Source of the DNA: Nostoc sp. NIES-4103
GTDB lineage: Bacteria; Cyanobacteriota; Cyanobacteriia; Cyanobacteriales; Nostocaceae
DNA length: 64,000 bases
Assembly: GCF_002368335.1 (NCBI RefSeq)
Contig: NZ_AP018288.1
Span: 2,798,883 to 2,862,882 of the forward strand
Reading direction: 5' to 3'
Shown: positions 63,224 through 64,000 of the stretch, piece by piece
Layout: every line of letters begins with the position of its first letter
Position numbering within the stretch: the first letter of the stretch is position 1
Notes under the pieces: model-generated
What the model saw: the letters and a program-made list of their open reading frames with translations, nothing else
Database searches by the model: none
What the model was told of the DNA's origin: nothing
Program-made: the position numbers and the translations under genes

Positions 63224-63877
63224 ATGGATACTTCTGCTTCTGTTCAAGGTGGCTTGTCTGTTTTTGACTGGTTTAACTTTGATTTGACGACGCCTCAACC
63301 CACGCAAGATGCCGACTTACTCAGGCATCTGTCGTTTATTCCAGGGTTGAAAGAAATTATCATGCTGCGGCAAGTTCACGCCCTAGAACACGCTACTGTA
63401 TGGGTTCTGAGTGAATCAAAAAGTGTTCATACTTCCATACCACAACCAACCAGCATTCAAGCAGATAACGAACTATTAGGTGGGTTGTCTACGGAACAGG
63501 GATTCTACCTATATGGTGAAGTGAATATCAGTGATTTACGACGTGCAGTCACATTAGGTCTACATCGCCTGATCACTGGTGAATGGGATTTAGCTGTACA
63601 TCCTCGTTGCGGCACAAATTTATCAGTAGCGATGGTATTGACCGCTGGCTTAGCTGTGGGTGTAAATCTATTACTACCATTTCGACCATTTGAGCAACTC
63701 ATAGGTTTGGGATTAGCAGCTACGACAGCGGCTGAACTCGCACCTGATATAGGCTCCATAGCACAGCGATACCTCACAACTGCTATTCCCTTTAACCTAG
63801 CAATTGAAAATATTACCCGTACACGCGACGTTTGGGGGCGCGAGGCACATTTTGTAAAGGTGAACTGGCGAGAGTGA
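63224..63877 (+). CDS. DUF6391-like membrane protein
   Basis: 217 aa from the ATG at 63224 (MDTSASVQGGLSVF); a TTG start at 63206 is possible. MLRQVHALEHATVWVLS contains an HxxEH-like motif, and GGLSTEQGFYLYGEVN is conserved in a cyanobacterial family I recall as DUF6391. A hydrophobic pair of helices lies at about 148-178. No known function. Confidence 0.7.
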   Translation: MDTSASVQGGLSVFDWFNFDLTTPQPTQDADLLRHLSFIPGLKEIIMLRQVHALEHATVWVLSESKSVHTSIPQPTSIQADNELLGGLSTEQGFYLYGEVNISDLRRAVTLGLHRLITGEWDLAVHPRCGTNLSVAMVLTAGLAVGVNLLLPFRPFEQLIGLGLAATTAAELAPDIGSIAQRYLTTAIPFNLAIENITRTRDVWGREAHFVKVNWRE

Positions 63878-63886
63878 ACAAAGCAA

Positions 63887-64000
63887 GGGAGCAGGGGAGC
63901 AGGGGAGCAGGGGAGCAGGGGAGAGAATTCTTACATAATTTCCTCTCATCCCCCTCATCCCCCTCATCCCCCTCATCTCCCCCATCCCCCTCATCTCCCT
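63887..64000. repeat. GGGAGCA heptamer array and CCCTCAT run at window end
   Basis: Five GGGAGCA units (63887-63922), then a CCCCCTCATC pyrimidine run that continues past the window edge. Confidence 0.85.

Noticed and set aside
62848..63267. Open frames of repeated MGIGDWG / NPQSPIP
   Set aside because: They are translations of the CCAATCC heptamer array.

Overview
The window comes from the chromosome of a cyanobacterium, most likely a filamentous heterocyst-forming one (Nostocales: Nostoc/Anabaena/Calothrix type). The sequence shows very frequent GCGATCGC (HIP1) octamers, long runs of heptanucleotide tandem repeats (CCCATTA, CCAATCC, GGGGACT, AATTCGT types), several MITE families, and cyanobacterial genes: chlM, a PedR-like regulator, an SLH/OprB iron-uptake porin, xisI, a three-gene ammonium transporter cluster with a textbook NtcA promoter, and Uma2 (DUF820) proteins.

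Layout. 1-9 kb: 3' end of a MarC-family gene, an 84-bp tandem repeat, two pentapeptide-repeat proteins that share a private domain, a secreted metzincin-type metalloprotease and a short NB-ARC STAND ATPase. 9-19 kb is accessory DNA: MITEs, a Uma2 protein, xisI with an almost deleted xisH, a GH13 amylase, a beta-trefoil/propeller protein paired with a Cys-containing protein, a UPF0175/PIN toxin-antitoxin pair with a cut-down toxin, an HNH pair and a frameshifted PD-(D/E)XK-like gene. 19-30 kb is mostly core: ispH, an SGNH hydrolase, three amt genes with a YnfA-type gene between two of them, purE and nagA. 30-38 kb: a frameshifted PEP-CTERM gene, a large Gly/Asp-rich repeat protein lying between an intact metallothionein gene and a decayed copy of it, a MerC-like protein and a CPA2 antiporter with two USP domains. 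38-48 kb: chlM, a tryptophan 2,3-dioxygenase-like gene, a kynureninase-like gene and a short-chain dehydrogenase in series, small membrane proteins, an aminotransferase, DUF1499 and a lone potC. 48-64 kb: a receptor-type Ser/Thr kinase with a ligand-binding domain, the porin, a 2OG dioxygenase, an integron-type integrase remnant, sfsA-gntK, a HipA-like kinase gene broken by a frameshift and by an IS200/IS605 element (tnpA plus tnpB), a HIRAN-domain gene coupled to it, a fructokinase, a PedR-like gene and a DUF6391-like gene.

How genes work together. The amt cluster and its NtcA site form a nitrogen-scavenging unit. The TDO-like, kynureninase-like and SDR genes look like a tryptophan-derivative pathway. 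Metallothionein and MerC suggest a small metal-handling island. sfsA-gntK leads into the HipA-like/HIRAN pair, which is the best candidate here for a little-described two-gene system. Four single-base frameshifts and several cut-down genes show that the accessory parts are decaying, unless some are assembly errors. Names rest on motif recognition from reading the sequence; no database search was run.
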